Source: Saccoglossus kowalevskii (lineage: Eukaryota > Hemichordata > Enteropneusta > Harrimaniidae). Taken from it: 40,581 nucleotides of DNA. How positions within the stretch are numbered: the first letter of the stretch is position 1; every line of letters begins with the position of its first letter. The notes beneath the pieces were generated by a model that did not search any database, was not told where the DNA came from, and worked only from the letters and a program-made list of their open reading frames with translations. The position numbers and the translations under genes were made by a program. The stretch spans positions 259,852 through 300,432 of the forward strand of contig NW_003155736.1 of assembly GCF_000003605.2 (NCBI RefSeq), written 5' to 3'. This document shows, one piece after another, positions 36,801-40,581 of this stretch.

Positions 36801-39603
36801 ATAAATCAATTGCATCATAAAAACACAATCAGTCAGCTATTGACCCTAATATTGGATCGGTTGCTTTGGGCCATTATAATCTAGAGCTACGAACTCTGAT
36901 ATTATAAGTTGCACCCTGAAATTCTTCTTTAAGCTGTATTGGTGACAATTATGTGAAATATTTTATGGTTTGAATTTGCCTAAATTGTGGAAAGTACATA
37001 ATAACCATTCAATTGCAATACTTTTTACTATAAACGAGTGTTAGCAATCATTTTGGCTTCTTCTCTGATTGTATCTGAATTTCATTCGCTATGGCTTTTG
37101 AATAGTGTCCCAATACATGTGGCTTCACAAAAATTTGTTTCTGTTTTGAGTAAGGCTTTCTCCAAGCAAAGCATTATCATTATTTCCAGCAATTGACACA
37201 TACTCAAAATGCAGAGACAATCAAATATTTGACATACTTATAATAATCTACAACTATACCCCACTGGAATAATCTTAATACCACACTGAAACTCAAAGGA
37301 ATGAACTTTGTGACATTTTTTTGGAAACTCTAGTCACTGCACAAATAATAGAGAATCTACTATGATTTAATTATGAATATTAATAGACTACTTACCCAAG
37401 AGGCTGTTGATGCGGAATTGTATTCTGTGCATTCATAACAACCCTCTGACGTAATGTAGTTCCATCGTCATTGCTTGACTGACCATCAGTGTTCTGTGAG
37501 TTACCAATGTCCAATGGTCCACCCAGGGCAGTAGCACATACTAAATGAACAGTGTATGCTACAGTATCTTCATACTGAATAAGAAAAAGAAAAGACCAAT
37601 CAAAAAAAGAAACAAACGTGTGTGCATGCATACATGTATGAATGCATGATGCTCTCTACTTTCAAACTTGCTTCATTTATACATTGTACATTATTTTTTT
37701 TCTAAACCTGGGAACACGGGCGCAGTGCAGTACTCTTGGCTGGCGCCCTGCATTATCACAATCAAAAACAACCTAAAAAAATACACTGCTACCCAAATAA
37801 TTTTGTAATCAGTAATTATAATTCTATTTATAAATCTTTCATATACACATGATTAATAATGTAAAACTAAATTGTTAGTAGTCATTACAGGTGCACTGAT
37901 TATAATCATAATGACACCCACAAACAATTATTTCCCGGGGAAACTCTCTCAAAGAAGCAATAAACAGGATATTTTTTATAGGTTTTAAATGTAATACATG
38001 TACATGACAAATACATGACAAAAATGACCATTGTAGTATTGATGTGGCTAAAAGTAGCTTTTTCAAAGGGTTTTATAGTATATGTTATTACATGCACCCT
38101 ATTATCCCATAAGTTTCTATACATAGTTTTCAACTGAAAAAGCAACAAACATTCTGACTAATATATTTTTATGTCAAAATTCATTTTGGAATTGCATCAT
38201 CATCATCATGTGCTAGTATTCCCATTCAATGCACCATGAATTAGAATTTTTTATTATACTTGAACCACAGTCAATGAAGCGAAAACAGTTATTTACCATA
38301 AAAACTCTTAATTTTGTTTTTTTAAGAGCATGAATATGGATACAAAAGAAAATATGAAGTCATTCATGCTGACAGTGATACTTTCTAAATTTATTTGCGT
38401 CGACTGAAATTTTTTTTTATTTATATGCATTGTCAGTATTGTTTTAAAGCACTTTTTCATTTGCCTGTAGTTACTTTTCAATGTCAAGAGTCAAAAAGGA
38501 TTTACGCTCATGTTTTGTTGTAAACATCACTGGTATTATGTGTTGCAATCTCCAGAGATGTACTTAGCAAAACAACGGTGAAGGGAATTCCAGACGTAAT
38601 TTATTGAAAGTGATGTATACAACAAGGGATGTCAAATTTTGCAACACATTTCCTTTTTTTTAATTAGCATGATAATAACCTTAGAGCGGGAATTAAAATG
38701 ATGCAAATTTATATTTTTTATTGAATGCCACAAATTTATAGGATGTTTGCTAATTATTTTGTTTAGAATCAATTGAAAACGTGATTAATAGTTTTTATGA
38801 TAGTAAATATGTATAATGCTGCTAGAAATTAAAAAATCACAATATCAGATTTGAACTAATTTTGACAGTGACAACACTACTGCGGGAGGTCGAGAAGAAC
38901 AACTACTGAGTGTTCTGTAAAGTACAAGTCAAAGTTCCAAAATTAGGGATTTATTTATTTTGTGCAGAAAAAAACATCTTTGTTACCACAATTTAGTTTT
39001 TGCTTTAAATTTTCCAAAATCTGACGTCTGTAAGCTTAATTTACAAGTATTTTTTTTTCTATTTTACACCCTAAAACACATAAATTTGTGGTTTAATCTA
39101 TATTGTTCTGAATTATATTGTTAAATTCATCCACGACATTACCAGATGGTACCAATGATCAGCAACAGGTAATGATAACGTGTACACATACCTGTCGTAA
39201 AATGTCCTTCAAAGTCAAATGATCATGTAAGAGTCTACCAGAATATATAATTTTCTGATCTTTTTCATGCTGAAAAATATAATAAAAGATTTAATTTAGG
39301 TCAGTGGAAACAACAATCAATACTTCATTAACATGGAAATACAGATTTGACAGATGAGATTTACTCTTGTCCATATGGGTGATGATGTCTTTCTATACCA
39401 AGTTATTAATCAACAGTATCTTAATAATATGCCAGCGGTGATCAAAAATACTGATGGCCTCTTACCGGTTTACTTGGGTACACGTTTGAAAGGTGGTTTT
39501 TGAGTTTCTTTACCGTCCAACCAGCGGCACACTCCACGGTCTGATCTGCAATCCTCTGATTAGGTGCTTTAACTACTAAAGTTATCGTCTGGAATGGATC
39601 CAT
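33526..39603 (-). CDS. HERPUD2: HERPUD (homocysteine-inducible ER protein with ubiquitin-like domain), complete
   Basis: ER-membrane ERAD factor that, in the known family, helps assemble the HRD1 ubiquitin-ligase complex. Six coding exons in transcript order: 39603-39466, 39269-39192, 37574-37396, 35386-35228, 34840-34532, 33874-33526; all GT-AG and in phase, 1,212 bases, 403 residues plus TGA. HERPUD2 is usually about 406 and HERPUD1 about 391. Ubiquitin-like domain residues 1-86 (TITLVVKAPNQ, HLSNVYPSKP, QKIIYSGRLL); low-complexity linker with 12 glutamines at 143-154; VLWMQQMYTQQ block; DWLDW then hydrophobic pair at about 254-271 and 276-289; WFRVRRR after the membrane; acidic and Asn/Gln-rich tail; end block SFFTSLIPQGP. 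Wording is nearer HERPUD2 than HERPUD1, but in an invertebrate it may be the single ancestral copy. The Met is fixed by homology (MDPFQTITLVV); an in-frame ATG at 39,687 is not used. Confidence 0.95.
33875..34531. other. HERPUD intron 5
   Basis: 657-base AT-rich intron with no further feature seen. Confidence 0.6.
34532..34840 (-). CDS. HERPUD2: HERPUD exon 5: membrane hairpin
   Basis: Residues 185-288. A Pro/Asn-rich stretch, then FNRDWLDWVYVLSRFSLLLS and FLLVMGFVAIMYL, the two-pass ER anchor. Confidence 0.95.
34927..35073. mobile_element. MITE family B, copy 3 (internally deleted)
   Basis: TACTGTACAG at the left, ttacagta at the right, and inner attaactggatttta / taaaatccagggaataa that pair with each other and match family B. 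It occupies much of HERPUD intron 4 (34,841-35,227). Confidence 0.55.
35228..35386 (-). CDS. HERPUD2: HERPUD exon 4: polyglutamine and Tyr/Gln/Met-rich linker
   Basis: NLGAFYLAQL followed by 12 glutamines (codons at 35,320-35,355), then YNNMYLTPYQQQVLWMQQMY. The WxQQMY block is conserved in HERPUD2. It joins exon 5 as TA|C. Confidence 0.93.
36084..36250. mobile_element. MITE family A, copy 5
   Basis: TACTGTGAAATACTTTATTT and the right end aagtattctacagta with ttcagcgaaaataaattcca inside. The shortest complete copy, 167 bases. In HERPUD intron 3 (35,387-37,395), which otherwise shows nothing. Confidence 0.8.
37396..37574 (-). CDS. HERPUD2: HERPUD exon 3: end of ubiquitin-like domain and linker
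   Basis: Residues 73-131 and two bases. AYTVHLVCATA closes the ubiquitin fold (family HLVC motif); the rest is a polar linker ending HQQPLG. Confidence 0.93.
37575..39191. other. HERPUD intron 2
   Basis: AT-rich intron. It holds a short (CAT)n run near 38,198-38,212 and a GC-rich patch (37,715-37,750) with partly inverted gggcgc/gcgccc. No exon, RNA gene or transposon ends that I can support. Confidence 0.5.
39192..39269 (-). CDS. HERPUD2: HERPUD exon 2: ubiquitin-like domain, second part
   Basis: Residues 47-72, HEKDQKIIYSGRLLHDHLTL to ILRQ. Too short to stand out as an ORF; found by homology and splice sites. Confidence 0.95.
39466..39603 (-). CDS. HERPUD2: HERPUD exon 1: ubiquitin-like domain, first part
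   Basis: Residues 1-46, MDPFQTITLVV to SNVYPSKP, ending on a codon boundary at gtaagag. Confidence 0.95.
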
Positions 39604-40150
39604 GCTGTTAAGTTGTGCAATCCTCAGATAGGTTTGTTTGGTATGCGATATGCGGGTGCGATGCGATAAATAAACATTCAAATACAAGGCGATTACAAAA
39701 GCAGATGTCCTCTCAGTATTGCATCAATCGGCTTTCCGGGACAATAACGAGAAGTAAGTCAGTGTATTCCAGATCCTGAACTACCGAGGCACACTGGTGA
39801 GCCGTACAAATACCCCTTGTCAGCAGAGCAAATCGAGGAAAATATAATACAGCACGAAGTGACGACGAACACAGAATATTTCTACTTCCGGTTGCAGAGT
39901 GTTTCATAAAATTTGGTTTACAGTGACTTATTTTGAAAAAAAATATAGGGAATTACAGAGTAAAAGTAACAGAAGTGCTTACTGGATAAGTAACAACGTA
40001 AAAATAGGCACCAAAATACCAAACGATGACTTGATTATCCCTGGTTCGCGAACGGTCGACGACAACATTTAACAACCATGTATCACGTGATCTTGTGTTC
40101 ACGTGACATATGCTGATATGTCGAACCTTGATTGGTTGAATATTTCCGGA
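39604..40150 (-). promoter_or_regulatory. HERPUD upstream region with E-box pair and ETS-type sites
   Basis: ACTTCCGG at 39,884-39,891 and TTTCCGGAAA at 40,143 are ETS-like sites typical of TATA-less start regions. Two CACGTG boxes (40,084-40,089 and 40,100-40,105) sit 16 bases apart; both have TCACGTGA as core. A CCAAT box (minus strand) lies near 40,131. No exact ERSE (CCAAT-N9-CCACG) was found. All are motif matches only. Confidence 0.4.
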
Positions 40151-40342
40151 AAGGACCGAAACTGCCACGTAAACTAACGAATACAAATTCACTGAAATGG
40201 TTTCAAATTAGAATTTCCATACGGTGTGGTGCTTGCGTGTCATTTATCTTATCTTTTGTCAACATTTTAAAACTGCGAATGTTGTAATTCATTCGCTTAC
40301 AATCAGCAAAATATTACTTTGCGGAATTATATGTCGAAAATA

Positions 40343-40498
40343 ATGGACGAGTGCGGAAGGAGAATAGTAACCTTTACTAGTAAAAGTCCTTTTTTTTCGA
40401 TTTCACAAAGTAAGCCCGGCAATTTTTTTCCAAATCGGGTTTCAAAAATGTTGATCAAAATGAGAAGTTTGGTCCAAAAATTAATACCAAAATTGTAG
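40343..40498 (+). CDS. Possible divergent first exon or short ORF
   Basis: MDECGRRIVTFTSKS, 51 codons with a strong context (ataATGG). A GTAAAA donor-like site after the codons for IVTFT could end a first exon. It shares the upstream region with HERPUD in divergent orientation. Product not recognised; the rest of the right edge, 40,500-40,581, shows nothing. Confidence 0.2.
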   Translation: MDECGRRIVTFTSKSPFFSISQSKPGNFFPNRVSKMLIKMRSLVQKLIPKL

Positions 40499-40581
40499 AA
40501 AACACATACAATTTTGCAAAATATTACACCACACTAACATTTTTGAATGATTTTAGTGTTCAGCCACAGCCACACGTGAAG

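Noticed and set aside
40130-40175. ER stress response element upstream of HERPUD
   Set aside because: ATTGG and CCACG are both present but about 30 bases apart, not at the spacing of ERSE (9) or ERSE-II (1).

Overview
This window reads as intron-rich, AT-rich nuclear DNA of an invertebrate animal, with two assembly gaps. The exons are short, use GT-AG splice sites and are separated by introns full of small inverted-repeat transposons. The three recognisable genes have clear animal orthologues. A hemichordate or another marine deuterostome would fit, but that is inference and the species cannot be fixed from the sequence.

Region 1 (about 1-22,531, minus strand) is one large gene. Eighteen coding exons can be joined with consistent splice phases into about 1,053 codons. 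They give a signal peptide, then three alternating YWTD beta-propeller and EGF units as in LRP5/LRP6, then a further EGF-like module and a cysteine-rich module of the ephrin-receptor-like/GCC2 type. The gene leaves the window at its left edge, so any transmembrane or cytoplasmic part is unseen. Its introns hold at least five kinds of MITE-like element, tandem repeats, palindromes and a 265-base gap.

Region 2 (22.5-27.0 kb) is the spacer between head-to-head genes. It holds a probable LINE fragment against a second gap (23,113-23,253), a repeat shared with 10.46-10.68 kb, and a short ORF with a signal-peptide-like start. Region 3 (27,065-28,657, plus strand) is an uninterrupted beta-1,4-N-acetylgalactosaminyltransferase-like gene (CAZy GT12) with a type II membrane anchor.

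Region 4 (28.7-33.5 kb) has no gene I can support. Region 5 (33,526-39,603, minus strand) is a complete six-coding-exon HERPUD gene of 403 residues, closest in wording to HERPUD2. It carries an N-terminal ubiquitin-like domain, a polyglutamine run and the conserved membrane hairpin. Its upstream region has paired CACGTG boxes and ETS-type sites, and a possible divergent first exon lies at 40,343.

The three genes do not form a pathway: one is a surface or secreted receptor-like protein, one a Golgi glycosyltransferase, one an ER quality-control (ERAD) factor. All act in or pass through the secretory route, which I take as coincidence. I found no clearly new multi-gene system. The most novel items are the LRP-like architecture, a MITE abutting one of its splice donors, and an ORF with four candidate membrane segments in its first intron.
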